Shown: positions 25,569-33,070 of the stretch, in pieces
Layout of the letters: each line of letters starts with the position of its first letter
How positions within the stretch are numbered: the first letter of the stretch is position 1
Assembly: GCA_900466745.1 (NCBI GenBank)
Contig: UBNE01000028.1
Location: 1 to 64,000 of the forward strand
Direction of reading: 5' to 3'
DNA from: Hyphomicrobiales bacterium
GTDB taxonomy: Bacteria > Pseudomonadota > Alphaproteobacteria > Rhizobiales > Beijerinckiaceae
DNA: 64,000 nucleotides
The notes under the pieces: model-generated
What the model was told of the DNA's origin: nothing
What the model saw: only the letters and a program-made list of their open reading frames with translations
Database searches by the model: none
Program-made: the position numbers and the translations under genes

Positions 25569-25921
25569 TCGGCCCGACCGGCGCGGTCTGCGTCATGGTC
25601 GCGACGAAGCCGGTCGACTTCCGCAAGGGCGCGGAGGGGCTGGCCGCGCTGGTGCGCGAGACGATGGGCTCCGATCCGTTCTCCGGCACGGTCTACGTGT
25701 TCCGCGCCAAGCGCCCGGACCGGGTGAAGCTGGTGTTCTGGGACGGCACCGGCGTGGTGCTGGTCTCGAAGCGGCTGGAGGATGGCGAGTTCCGCTGGCC
25801 CGAGATCGAGGACGGAGCCCTGCGGCTGACGGCGGCCCAGCTTCAGGCCCTGTTCGAAGGATTGGACTGGCGCCGGGTCCATGAACCGCAGCGGGCGGCG
25901 GCACCGGTCGCGGCGAGCTGA
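25565..25921 (+). CDS. tnpB: IS66 TnpB (Orf2-type) accessory protein
   Basis: The 118-residue protein has the IS66 Orf2 signature: T-K-P-V-D-F-R-K-G-A-E-G-L-A-A-L-V near the N-terminus and V-F-R-A-K-R-P-D-R-V-K-L-V-F-W-D-G-T-G in the middle. It is needed for IS66 transposition; its biochemical role is not settled. Overlaps tnpA by 4 bp. Confidence 0.94.
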   Translation: MIGPTGAVCVMVATKPVDFRKGAEGLAALVRETMGSDPFSGTVYVFRAKRPDRVKLVFWDGTGVVLVSKRLEDGEFRWPEIEDGALRLTAAQLQALFEGLDWRRVHEPQRAAAPVAAS

Positions 25922-25963
25922 AAGCGCTCGCAAGCATCTGATGAATATGATTGAATCGGCGTC

Positions 25964-27496
25964 ATGGCCGCGCTCCCGCGAGAGCTTCCCCGTGGCCCCG
26001 AGACGCTTCAGGCGATGCTGATCGCGCGGGAAGCGGAGATCGAGCGCCTGTGCCAGATCATCAAGGAGTTGCAGCGGCACCGCTTCGGCCGCCGGGCCGA
26101 GACCTTGCCCGAGGATCAGCTTCTGCTGGGGCTGGAAGAGGCCGAGCAGGTCGAAGCCGCCGGGTTCGCGGCGTCCGAGGAAACAGCGCCAGCGGAGAAG
26201 GCCGCCCGGACGCGCCAGCGTCGCGCGAACCGTGGCGGGCTGCCGGCGCATCTGCCGCGGATCGAGATGATGGTCGATATCGAGAGCGATGTCTGTCCTT
26301 GCTGTTCCGGCAAGCTCCATCGCATCGGCGAGGATGTAGCCGAACGCCTCGACATCGTGCCGGCCCAGTTCCGTGTGCTCGTACTGCGCCGCCCGAAATA
26401 TGCCTGCCTGTCCTGCGAGGACGTCGTGGTGCAGGCTCCGGCCCCGGCCCGGTTGATCGAGGGCGGGATCCCGACCGAGGCGACGGTCGCCCAGGTGCTG
26501 GTCTCGAAATATGCCGATCATTTGCCGCTGTATCGTCAGGCCCAGATCTATGCGCGCCAGGGCGTCGCGCTCGATCGCTCGACGCTGGCCGACTGGGTCG
26601 GGCGCGCCGCCTTCCTGTTGCGGCCCGTGCATGAGCGGATGCTGGCGGTGCTGAGGAGCTTGCCCAAGCTGTTCGCCGACGAGACCACTGCACCCGTGCT
26701 CGATCCCGGCCGTGGCCGGACGAAGACGGGCCAGCTCTGGGCTTATGCCCGCGATGATCGGCCCTGGGGCGGCGCCGATCCACCTGGCGTCGTCTATGTC
26801 TATGCTCCCGACCGCAAGGCGGAACGGCCGATCGCTCATCTCGCCGGCTTCCGCGGCATCCTCCAGGTCGATGGCTACGGCGGCTACAAGGTGCTGGCCG
26901 AACGCGGCGAGGTTCGCCTGGCCCTGTGCTGGTCGCATGTGCGGCGGCGCTTCTACGAGCTCGCTCAGTCCGGCCCCGCTCCGATCGCCAGCGAAGCCCT
27001 CCAGCGCATCGCCGAGCTCTATCGCATCGAAGCCGCGATCCGTGGCCATGATGCCGATGCACGTCGGATCGCGCGCCAGGAAAAGAGCAGGCCGATCCTC
27101 GAGGCCATGGAGCCATGGCCGCGCGAGAAGCTCAGCTTTATCAGCCAGAAGACGAAGCTCGCCGAGGCGATCCGCTATGCGCTCTCGCGTTGGCAGGGCT
27201 TGAGCCTCTTCCTCGATGACGGCTGCGTCGAAATCGACTCCAACACCGTCGAGCGCTCGATCCGGCCGTTGGCCCTGACCAGAAAGAATGCCCTCTTCGC
27301 CGGCTCCGATGGCGGTGCGGAGCATTGGGCCGTCATCGCCTCGCTCGTCGAAACCGCAAAGCTCAACCGCGTCGAGTCGCACGCCTATCTCGCCGACGTC
27401 ATTGCCAGGATCGTCAGCGGCCATCCCAACCGCCGCATCGATGAACTGCTGCCCTGGGCCTATCCGGCCCAGGCCGTTCTCAGGGACGTGGCCTGA
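25964..27496 (+). CDS. tnpC: IS66 TnpC transposase
   Basis: The 510-residue DDE transposase has an N-terminal coiled-coil/leucine-rich region, a zinc-binding segment (V-C-P-C-C-S-G-K-L-H ... Y-A-C-L-S-C), the catalytic Asp in L-F-A-D-E-T (about 230), the second in L-Q-V-D-G-Y-G-G-Y (about 303) and the Glu region near E-I-D-S-N-T-V-E-R (about 430). The C-terminal IS66 tail domain is present. It appears intact. Confidence 0.95.
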   Translation: MAALPRELPRGPETLQAMLIAREAEIERLCQIIKELQRHRFGRRAETLPEDQLLLGLEEAEQVEAAGFAASEETAPAEKAARTRQRRANRGGLPAHLPRIEMMVDIESDVCPCCSGKLHRIGEDVAERLDIVPAQFRVLVLRRPKYACLSCEDVVVQAPAPARLIEGGIPTEATVAQVLVSKYADHLPLYRQAQIYARQGVALDRSTLADWVGRAAFLLRPVHERMLAVLRSLPKLFADETTAPVLDPGRGRTKTGQLWAYARDDRPWGGADPPGVVYVYAPDRKAERPIAHLAGFRGILQVDGYGGYKVLAERGEVRLALCWSHVRRRFYELAQSGPAPIASEALQRIAELYRIEAAIRGHDADARRIARQEKSRPILEAMEPWPREKLSFISQKTKLAEAIRYALSRWQGLSLFLDDGCVEIDSNTVERSIRPLALTRKNALFAGSDGGAEHWAVIASLVETAKLNRVESHAYLADVIARIVSGHPNRRIDELLPWAYPAQAVLRDVA

Positions 27497-27509
27497 GGAC
27501 GACGCTCAC

Positions 27510-27843
27510 ACTTGCGCTGAGCCGGCAGGCGAAGGTTCTGGAGATCAGCCGGGGCAGCGTCTGCTATCTGCCTCGCGCGGTCCCTGCCGCCGATCTGGCA
27601 CTGATGAGCCGGATCGACGCCCTGCACCTGGAATCCCCTCGCCGGCAGCCGCATGTTGCAGTGGCTTCTCAGCGCCGAGGTTCATGTCGCCGGGCGCTTG
27701 CACGTCGCCACGCTGATGAAGCCCATGGGAATCGAGGCGCTCTATCGCAGGCCGAAGACCTCGAGGCGGGCGCCACGACATGCGATTTTCTCTACCTGCT
27801 GCGCGAGCTGCCGGTGACGCGCCCCAATCAGGTCTGTTTTTAG
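27510..27843 (+). pseudogene. IS3-family OrfB fragment, right part of the interrupted element
   Basis: After the target duplication the frame continues R-Q-A-K-V-L-E-I-S-R-G-S-V-C-Y-L-P-R and then S-R-I-D-A-L-H-L-E, which is OrfB sequence. Further frames give V-A-T-L-M-K-P-M-G-I-E-A-L-Y-R-R and L-L-R-E-L-P-V-T-R-P-N-Q-V before a stop. Several frameshifts; the catalytic core is gone. The first 8 bases (27510-27517) are the right copy of the IS66 duplication. Confidence 0.75.
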
Positions 27844-27851
27844 TCCCGGGG

Positions 27852-28148
27852 TCAGCGGGCTGGATCGAGCCTGAAACGTTCTGGCTCGGCTGCCCACGTG
27901 GTGCAGACGGCTTCACAGGGCGTGAGGCCGCGTAAGGACTTGAGGCGCCTTGCGAAGCTGTCGGCGTCCAGGAACGCGCCGAGGTGCTCCTGGATCTGCC
28001 GGCGGGTGTCGTAGTGATAGCGTCGGACGGTCGCCTCTTTGAGAGTGCGTTTCATCCCCTCCACCTGCCCATTGGTCCACGGATGATTGGGCTTGGTCAG
28101 GCGATGCTCGATGCCGTAGCTCTCCATAGCGGCATCTCCACAGCTCAA
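27852..28148 (-). pseudogene. C-terminal fragment of an IS481-type transposase
   Basis: The frame reads Y-G-I-E-H-R-L-T-K-P-N-H-P-W-T-N-G-Q-V-E-G, the catalytic-Glu region of IS481-type integrases, then A-T-V-R-R-Y-H-Y-D and L-R-G-L-T-P-C-E-A-V. The N-terminal two-thirds are missing, so the ATG at 28148 is incidental. It ends against the IS3 remnant, showing stacked insertions. Confidence 0.82.
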
Positions 28149-28152
28149 AAGC

Positions 28153-28587
28153 CTATTTCACACGGGACCACTCCTCAGAGGACAAGCCATCACAGCCGCG
28201 CCGCTTTCCTGTGCTCGGTCCAGACAGGCATGCTGCCGACCTCTCCCTGGCGGACCGGCCGGCGCCATGGCGGATGGCCTTGCCCGCCGATGCGAAGCGA
28301 TCGAGTGCCGTCAGCGCGTCCATGACCTCGTCGAAGCTGACCGCCCGCGCGGCGAACGGCGGATGGCGCAGCGGCGGGCAGGAGGCGATCGCGCAGGCGT
28401 CCGATGCCCAGGACGACAGGATCGCGCGTTTTTCCCCGAGCGAGAGCGCGGCATCGGCAAGGACGTCGCGCGGATGTCCATAATGGCCACTCGGATACAG
28501 AAGCCGGTCGATGGCGTCGTCATCGTGGCCGGCCGTGTTCGCCGGAACGGTCGCAGCAATTGAGGTCGCGGGTCTTGATCGGCTCAT
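28153..28587 (-). CDS. Small protein sharing a C-terminal module with the complex-I-like protein of the stress island
   Basis: This 144-residue protein starts at ATG 28587 with GGAG 8 bp upstream. Its core reads P-R-D-V-L-A-D-A-A-L-S-L-G-E-K-R-A-I-L-S-S-W-A-S-D then V-M-D-A-L-T-A-L-D. The same pattern (D-V-x-x-D-x-x-L-S-L-x-x-K-R-x-I-L-x-x-W-A) occurs in the C-terminal third of the protein at 30085-30822, so the two share a module of unknown function. The last ~40 residues are low-complexity and may be altered by the adjacent insertion. It faces away from the Hsp20 genes. Confidence 0.6.
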   Translation of the reverse strand: MSRSRPATSIAATVPANTAGHDDDAIDRLLYPSGHYGHPRDVLADAALSLGEKRAILSSWASDACAIASCPPLRHPPFAARAVSFDEVMDALTALDRFASAGKAIRHGAGRSARERSAACLSGPSTGKRRGCDGLSSEEWSRVK

Positions 28588-28816
28588 CGGGGCCTCCAGT
28601 CTGTCTCCTCGTGGCTGGCACAACGCCTGATGCGCTGTGCGAGCATCAGATCTGGGGGCACAAACACGACCGTCAAGGCCGTCGCCGGTCGCCCGCATAC
28701 CGCTGACCCGGTACTGCGTGCGGGCGAGGGCGGAGGCGCGCTTCCGGCTGATGCCCCACGCCTTTGCGGCCCCGCGCCGGGTCGGCTCGTCGATCGCTGG
28801 AACACGACTCCACCCC
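28588..28816. other. Gene-free stretch upstream of the hsp20 promoter
   Basis: No convincing gene on either strand. A minus-strand frame here reads R-G-A-A-K-A-W-G-I-S-R-K-R-A-S-A-L-A-R but has no family resemblance I can name. The divergent promoter for the 28153-28587 gene must lie here. Confidence 0.35.
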
Positions 28817-28844
28817 CTTGAAACGTGCACGGCGTTTCCTAGAT
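28817..28844 (+). promoter_or_regulatory. Sigma-32-like heat-shock promoter
   Basis: CTTGAA (28817-28822), a 15-bp spacer, and CCTAGAT (28838-28844) resemble the RpoH consensus CTTGAA ... CCCATnT. Transcription would start near 28852, giving a leader of about 66 nt before the first Hsp20 gene. Confidence 0.55.
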
Positions 28845-28851
28845 CGCTGGT

Positions 28852-28917
28852 GCCGGCTGCCGTAAGGGGCCGGTCTGACACACTCTTGTATCCATGTTGC
28901 TCGAAGGAGGATGTGGT
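28852..28917 (+). promoter_or_regulatory. ROSE-like RNA thermometer in the hsp20 leader
   Basis: The leader ends TTGCT-CGA-AGGAGGAT close to the ATG. In ROSE elements a U-Y-G-C-U stretch pairs with the A-G-G-A-G Shine-Dalgarno through a heat-labile hairpin with a G-G mismatch; the same pairing can be drawn here (U-A, C-G, G.G, U-A, U.G), extended by CAT/ATG. An upstream CCGGC...GCCGG hairpin (about 28853-28873) matches the multi-hairpin layout. ROSE elements are typical of rhizobial small heat-shock genes, so heat-induced translation is expected. Confidence 0.68.
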
Positions 28918-29394
28918 ATGAGAACCACTCTTGATGCGACTCCCTTTCTCCGGTCGACCATCGGTTTCGACCGGATGTTGCAGGCGCTCGACGCCGCCAG
29001 CCGTGTCCAACAGATGGACAGCTGGCCGCCCTATGACATCGCCAAGACCGGCGAGGACGACTACCGCATCACCATCGCGGCAGCCGGCTTCTCGCGGGAC
29101 GAGCTGACCGTGACCCAGGAGCAGAGCATGCTCGTGGTGGCGGGCCAGCGCGCCGGCGAGGACAAGGGCGAATACCTGCATCGCGGTATTCCCGGGCGCG
29201 CCTTCCAGTGTCGGTTCGAGCTGGCCGACCATGTGAAGGTCGTGGCCGCGAACCTCGAGAACGGCGTGCTGACGGTCGATCTGCGGCGCGAGCTTCCCGA
29301 GGAGATGAAGCCGCGCAGGATCGCGATCGCGGCCGCGACGCCGCAGGCGAAGCCCGCCCCGAGGGCGATCGAGTCCGGCCGACGGGCCGCCTGA
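28918..29394 (+). CDS. Small heat-shock protein Hsp20 (first copy)
   Basis: The 158-residue protein has an alpha-crystallin domain from about residue 38 (Y-D-I-A-K-T-G-E-D-D-Y-R-I-T-I-A-A-A-G) to about 128, with the G-x-L motif region N-G-V-L-T-V-D-L, and an I-A-I-style C-terminal anchoring motif (R-I-A-I). This class-A IbpA-like holdase binds unfolding proteins. ATG 28918 is favoured because GAAGGAGG precedes it; an ATG at 28894 would lie inside the leader hairpin. Probably controlled by RpoH and the ROSE-like leader. Confidence 0.93.
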   Translation: MRTTLDATPFLRSTIGFDRMLQALDAASRVQQMDSWPPYDIAKTGEDDYRITIAAAGFSRDELTVTQEQSMLVVAGQRAGEDKGEYLHRGIPGRAFQCRFELADHVKVVAANLENGVLTVDLRRELPEEMKPRRIAIAAATPQAKPAPRAIESGRRAA

Positions 29395-29491
29395 GGCCAT
29401 TCCACAACCGCCGCCCGATTGGCGGAGCTGGACCGATGGGCCCGGCTCCGACAGGAGGGCTTTGCCGCAATGAGATGAACGGAGAGATGTG

Positions 29492-30001
29492 ATGAGTGTT
29501 CGTGACCTGATCCCGTGGGGCCGCAACAACGGCAGCCAGGCCCCGGCCGTCCTGCGCGACGGCGAGCGTGACCCCTTCCTGTCGCTGCATCGCGAGGTGA
29601 ACCGCCTGTTCGACGATGTCTTCCGCGGCTTCGGCTCCGGCCTGCCCGCGCTGGCGGGTGCCTCGGGCTTCGGCGGCGGCTGGCCGAGCGTCGAGATCTC
29701 CGATGGCGAGAAGGAGATCACGGTGACGGCCGAGGTTCCGGGGCTGGAGGAGAAGGACATCGAGGTTCTGCTCGATGACGGCGTCCTGACGCTGAGAGGC
29801 GAGAAACGCTCGGAGACGCAGGACAAGGACCGGCAGTTCTCCGAGCGCTTCTACGGGCGCTTCGAGCGCCGCATCCCGCTGGGCTACGAGATTACGGACG
29901 ACAAGGTCGAGGCCCGCTTCCGCAACGGCGTGCTGACCGTGACCCTGCCCAAGAGCGAGAAGGCGCAGAAGCAGGTCAAGCGGATCGCGATCCGCAACTG
30001 A
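29492..30001 (+). CDS. Small heat-shock protein Hsp20 (second copy)
   Basis: The 169-residue protein is a different Hsp20 class from its neighbour: N-terminal D-L-I-P-W-G-R, a R-D-P-F-L-S-L-H-R-E-V-N-R-L-F-D-D-V-F motif (about 27-45), then the alpha-crystallin domain beginning P-S-V-E-I-S-D-G-E-K-E-I (about 66) and ending N-G-V-L-T-V-T-L-P-K, with R-I-A-I at the C-terminus. It is 97 bp after the first copy and probably co-transcribed. Two unlike holdases side by side are typical of transmissible heat-resistance loci. Confidence 0.94.
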   Translation: MSVRDLIPWGRNNGSQAPAVLRDGERDPFLSLHREVNRLFDDVFRGFGSGLPALAGASGFGGGWPSVEISDGEKEITVTAEVPGLEEKDIEVLLDDGVLTLRGEKRSETQDKDRQFSERFYGRFERRIPLGYEITDDKVEARFRNGVLTVTLPKSEKAQKQVKRIAIRN

Positions 30002-30025
30002 CGATACGCAACTGACCTGGGGACC

Positions 30026-30049
30026 CCGGCGGCGCATCCGCGCCGCCGG
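30026..30049 (+). repeat. GC-rich hairpin after the second hsp20
   Basis: CCGGCGGCGC-ATCC-GCGCCGCCGG is a perfect 10-bp stem with a 4-nt loop, 25 bp after the stop. There is no U-run, so it is likely an mRNA-stabilising or attenuating hairpin rather than a full terminator. Confidence 0.45.
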
Positions 30050-30084
30050 CCGCGAGACCCTCTTCAGAGATGGAGAGATGACGG

Positions 30085-30822
30085 ATGGAGACGATCAGAC
30101 AGTCACACGAAACGATGCGGTGGTGCGTCCCGCCGGGCTGGCCCTCGAACCAGGGCCCGCCAGCCGCCAACCCGGGGCGCTCCGTCTTTCCGCCTGACGC
30201 GGTCGCCTGCATCGACAGGCCGTCCCGCTCGGCGATGACGTCGGGCAGGGCGAGGACGAAGGGCTGGCGCTTCCGCTTCGACCGGCGCAGCGCGCCCGTC
30301 ATCGAGCCGCTGATGGGCTGGACGGGCGGCGACGACACGCTGCAGCAGGTGGAACTCACCTTCCCGACGCTGGACGCGGCCGTCCGCCATGCCGAACGGC
30401 AGGGCCTGGCCTACCGCCTGCGCGGGGAGGAACGGCAAAGCCGCGCCCCGAGGCGCCGGCGCCGGCGCAGCGCCGGGCGCGACTTCTCCGACGCCACGCT
30501 GGACAGGCTGGGCCTGAACGCGCTGCAGGAGAGCTATGGACAGGCGCTCGAGGGCGCGCGGGACCGGAGGGACCCGGCCGGGCCGGAGAACTGGACCGCC
30601 CCGATCGACGTCGTCCGCGACGGGTCGCTGTCGCTCGAGGCCAAGCGCTCGATCCTGATCGACTGGGCCTACGCCGAATACCTGCTCGATCAGGCGACGA
30701 ACGAGGGCATGCCGGAGAACGGCCGCCCCTCCCGCCTCGGCGAGGTGGAGCAGGCCCTGCTGGAGCTCGAGCGCGAGGTGGCCGGCGCGAAGGCCGCGGT
30801 CGCGATGCGGCGGACTGCGTGA
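30085..30822 (+). CDS. NDUFS4-like (ETC complex I subunit) domain protein
   Basis: Residues about 50-115 match the complex I accessory-subunit domain (NDUFS4/ETC_C1): S-G-R-A-R-T-K-G-W-R-F-R-F, P-L-M-G-W-T-G-G-D-D-T-L-Q-Q-V, then A-V-R-H-A-E-R-Q-G. The standalone subunit is ~100 residues; here it is followed by a basic linker and a ~75-residue helical module (D-G-S-L-S-L-E-A-K-R-S-I-L) shared with the protein at 28153-28587. The fusion inside a heat-shock operon is unusual and a role in respiration is not assured. The N-terminal 50 residues are weakly supported; the translation start could be the ATG encoding residue 51 (M-T-S-G-R). Confidence 0.72.
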   Translation: METIRQSHETMRWCVPPGWPSNQGPPAANPGRSVFPPDAVACIDRPSRSAMTSGRARTKGWRFRFDRRSAPVIEPLMGWTGGDDTLQQVELTFPTLDAAVRHAERQGLAYRLRGEERQSRAPRRRRRRSAGRDFSDATLDRLGLNALQESYGQALEGARDRRDPAGPENWTAPIDVVRDGSLSLEAKRSILIDWAYAEYLLDQATNEGMPENGRPSRLGEVEQALLELEREVAGAKAAVAMRRTA

Positions 30823-30831
30823 GGCGGGGCG

Positions 30832-31164
30832 ATGAACCCGCTCGTGGTCTGCGATTGCGCGACGGTTGTGCCCAACCGCTTCGCCATCGTGCTGGCGGCC
30901 GCAGCCCGCAGCCGGGCGCTCAACCGGGGCGCGCAGCCCCGCTCCGGCGCCCGGGCCGCCGGGACGTGTGAGCTCGCCTTGTGCGAGATAGCGGAGGACG
31001 CCTTCGCGCCCGAGGAACTCGTCGAACTGCTGGATGCATCCGGCGGTCAGCGGTTCCTGCCTGCTCCGGATCGGCCGCAGGCCCCGGAGCCGACGCTTTC
31101 CCCCGGCGCACCGGAGACGGGCGCCGGGGCCCCCGTCTCTCGCGACCGGGAGACGGTTCACTAA
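30832..31164 (+). CDS. RNA polymerase omega-subunit-like protein (RpoZ paralogue)
   Basis: The 110-residue protein resembles the omega subunit: V-V-P-N-R-F-A-I-V-L-A-A-A-A-R-S-R-A-L-N-R-G-A matches the conserved P-N-R-F-x-L-V-x-x-A-x-x-R-A-x-x-L helix, and L-C-E-I-A-E-D followed by P-E-E-L-V-E matches the second half. The N-terminus (M-N-P-L-V-V-C-D-C) differs from housekeeping RpoZ, and the C-terminal 45 residues are Pro-rich. It lies 9 bp after the preceding gene, so it is in the Hsp20 operon. It may be an alternative omega or a decoy; that is inference. Confidence 0.62.
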   Translation: MNPLVVCDCATVVPNRFAIVLAAAARSRALNRGAQPRSGARAAGTCELALCEIAEDAFAPEELVELLDASGGQRFLPAPDRPQAPEPTLSPGAPETGAGAPVSRDRETVH

Positions 31165-31196
31165 CCCTGCAACCAACCGACAAAGGAGGATGAACG

Positions 31197-31571
31197 ATGC
31201 TAAAATCGCTGTCTTTCAACCGGTCGGCCCTCGCGGTCGTCACTGCGGTCGCCGGTCTGGGATTGTTCCTGGCTCCCTGGTATCTCGGCTACTCGGCCTC
31301 GGCTTACGCCGCCTGGAACGCCTGGATCGTCGGAGCCGCCATCGCCGCGATCGCGGGCGCCGCATATTTCGCCTTTCACGAGGCTGAATACTGGGCGAAC
31401 GCCGTGCTCGGCCTCTGGGCCGCGATAGCGCCCTGGACCCTCGGATTCACCGGCGAGCCGGCCGCTCTGTGGTCGCATCTGGTCGCGGGCCTAGCCGTGG
31501 CGATCCTGGCCGGAGCCGGGCTGTGGCTCGACAGCGGCCACGGCAGCGACCGGCCCTATTCCACGGCGTGA
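31197..31571 (+). CDS. SPW-repeat membrane protein
   Basis: The 124-residue protein has four membrane helices and two repeats of the form G-L-x-L-F-L-A-P-W-x-L-G-Y and G-L-W-A-A-I-A-P-W-T-L-G-F, the SPW-repeat pattern. The function of the family is unknown, but HdeD/SPW-like membrane proteins are regular members of stress-tolerance loci. It has a good GGAGG 7 bp upstream and is followed by a strong terminator. Confidence 0.85.
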   Translation: MLKSLSFNRSALAVVTAVAGLGLFLAPWYLGYSASAYAAWNAWIVGAAIAAIAGAAYFAFHEAEYWANAVLGLWAAIAPWTLGFTGEPAALWSHLVAGLAVAILAGAGLWLDSGHGSDRPYSTA

Positions 31572-31582
31572 CATCGCCAACC

Positions 31583-31609
31583 AGCCCGGCCGCGAGGCCG
31601 GGCTTTTTT
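31583..31609 (+). terminator. Rho-independent terminator after the SPW gene
   Basis: AGCCCGGCC-GCGA-GGCCGGGCT forms a perfect 9-bp stem with a 4-nt loop, followed directly by six Ts. It closes the hsp20-to-SPW unit; degP then needs its own promoter. Confidence 0.93.
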
Positions 31610-31675
31610 CGCGCCCTCCATCCGGCTCCAGGCGGAAAGGAGGATGTCCGTCAGTCTGGTCAACGGAGAACGCTC

Positions 31676-33055
31676 ATGTTCAGGACCTCTCCCGGCCTGC
31701 GCCGGGGATTCCTCTCCCTCGCCGCCGCGCTGCTCGTGGTCGCGGCGCCGCTCCCCGCCGGCGGCCAGCCGCTGCCCGGCCCGCCCGCCGCCCGGCCGAC
31801 GCTGGCGCCCGTGCTCGACAGGGTCACGCCGGCCGTCGTCAACATCGCGGTCGCCACGGAGGCGCCCGGACGATCGAACCCGCTCTACAGCGATCCGTAT
31901 TTCCGGCGCTTCTTCGACCTGCCGGAGGCGCCGCCGGCCCGGCAGCGCATGAGCGCCGGTTCCGGCGTCATCGTCGACGCCGCCAGGGGGCATGTGCTGA
32001 CCAACCATCATGTCGTCGCCAATGCCAGCGAGATCCTCGTTACCCTGAAGGACGGGCGCCGCCTGCGCGCCGAGCTCGTCGGCTCCGACCAGGCGACCGA
32101 CATCGCGCTGCTCAAGGTCGAGGCCCGCAATCTGGTCGCGCTGGAGATCGGCGATTCCGACAGCCTGCAGGTGGGCGACTACGTCGTCGCCATCGGCAAC
32201 CCCTTCGGGCTGGGCCAGACGGTGACGTCCGGCATCATCAGCGCGCTGGGGCGCAGCGGCATCAACAACGAGGGCTACGAGGATTTCATTCAGACCGACG
32301 CCTCGATCAATCCCGGCAATTCCGGCGGCGCTCTGGTGACGCTCGACGGCAAGCTCGCGGGCATCAACACCGCGATCCTGAGCCCGGCCGGCGGCAATAT
32401 CGGCATCGGCTTCGCCGTTCCGAGCAACATGGCAGTATCGGTGATGCAGCAGTTGATCGCGCATGGCGAGGTCCGTCGCGGCAGGCTGGGCGTCGGCATC
32501 CAGAACCTCACGCCCGATCTGGCGGAGGCGCTCGGTCTGGGCGGCCAGCGCGGCGCCGTGATCGCCAATGTCGAGGCCGGCTCGCCCGCCGAGAAGGCGG
32601 GCCTGAAGGTCGGGGACGTGGTCACATCGGTCGATGGGCGGGCCGTCCATGGCGCCGCCGATCTGCGCAACAGGGTCGGCCTTTCCCCCGCGGGCTCGAC
32701 GATGGACCTCGTCGTCAGGCGCACCGACGGGGAGAGGACGATCCGCGTGACGATCGCGCGTGACGCCGACGCATCCGCCACTCTCGCGGACACGCCCTTC
32801 GCGGGAGCCCGCCTGCGGGACGCCACGCGCGAGGAAACGCGCCGGCACGGCGAGGCGGGCGTCGTGGTCGAGGCGATCCTGCCGGGCAGTCCGGCTTCGC
32901 GCAGCGGCCTGCGCGCCGGCGACGTCATCGTGGCGGTCAACCGGGTCGCGGTGGAGTCGGTGGCGGATCTGTCTCGCCGGCTGTCAGGAAGACATGCCAC
33001 TCTGGCAGTGGAACTCATCCGGGACGGCAGCCGCATCCTGCTGATCGTCCGGTAA
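31676..33055 (+). CDS. Periplasmic serine protease DegP/HtrA family
   Basis: The 459-residue protein has a signal peptide (about 1-30), a trypsin-like domain with catalytic His in L-T-N-H-H-V-V (about 105), Asp in A-T-D-I-A-L-L (about 140) and Ser in N-P-G-N-S-G-G-A-L (about 217), then two PDZ domains (about 260-350 and 375-455). It degrades or refolds damaged periplasmic proteins. The ATG at 31676 starts the signal peptide; an earlier frame would run through the terminator. It is 15 bp before ftsH, and the two quality-control proteases likely share a transcript. Confidence 0.93.
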   Translation: MFRTSPGLRRGFLSLAAALLVVAAPLPAGGQPLPGPPAARPTLAPVLDRVTPAVVNIAVATEAPGRSNPLYSDPYFRRFFDLPEAPPARQRMSAGSGVIVDAARGHVLTNHHVVANASEILVTLKDGRRLRAELVGSDQATDIALLKVEARNLVALEIGDSDSLQVGDYVVAIGNPFGLGQTVTSGIISALGRSGINNEGYEDFIQTDASINPGNSGGALVTLDGKLAGINTAILSPAGGNIGIGFAVPSNMAVSVMQQLIAHGEVRRGRLGVGIQNLTPDLAEALGLGGQRGAVIANVEAGSPAEKAGLKVGDVVTSVDGRAVHGAADLRNRVGLSPAGSTMDLVVRRTDGERTIRVTIARDADASATLADTPFAGARLRDATREETRRHGEAGVVVEAILPGSPASRSGLRAGDVIVAVNRVAVESVADLSRRLSGRHATLAVELIRDGSRILLIVR

Positions 33056-33070
33056 GCAGCGGGCACGACG

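Larger units (their letters stand above)
25047..27509 (+). mobile_element. IS66-family insertion sequence with defined ends
   Basis: A 2463-bp element bounded by GTAAGCGTCGTCC (left) and its near-perfect inverse GGACGACGCTCAC (right; 12 of 13 match) and flanked by an identical 8-bp duplication. It carries tnpA, tnpB and tnpC in the standard order and sits inside an IS3-family orfB. Because tnpA has an internal stop, autonomous activity is doubtful. Confidence 0.95.

Noticed and set aside
26597..26608. 12-bp match to the tRNA-Arg end (also at 44755-44766)
   Set aside because: It lies inside tnpC (and inside the SDR pseudogene at 44755) and lacks the ATTCT extension; a chance GC-rich match. 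Recorded because it weakens the att argument.
29400..29491. Second RNA thermometer before hsp20 copy two
   Set aside because: GGAGAG is present but no anti-SD stretch with the ROSE pattern lies opposite it.
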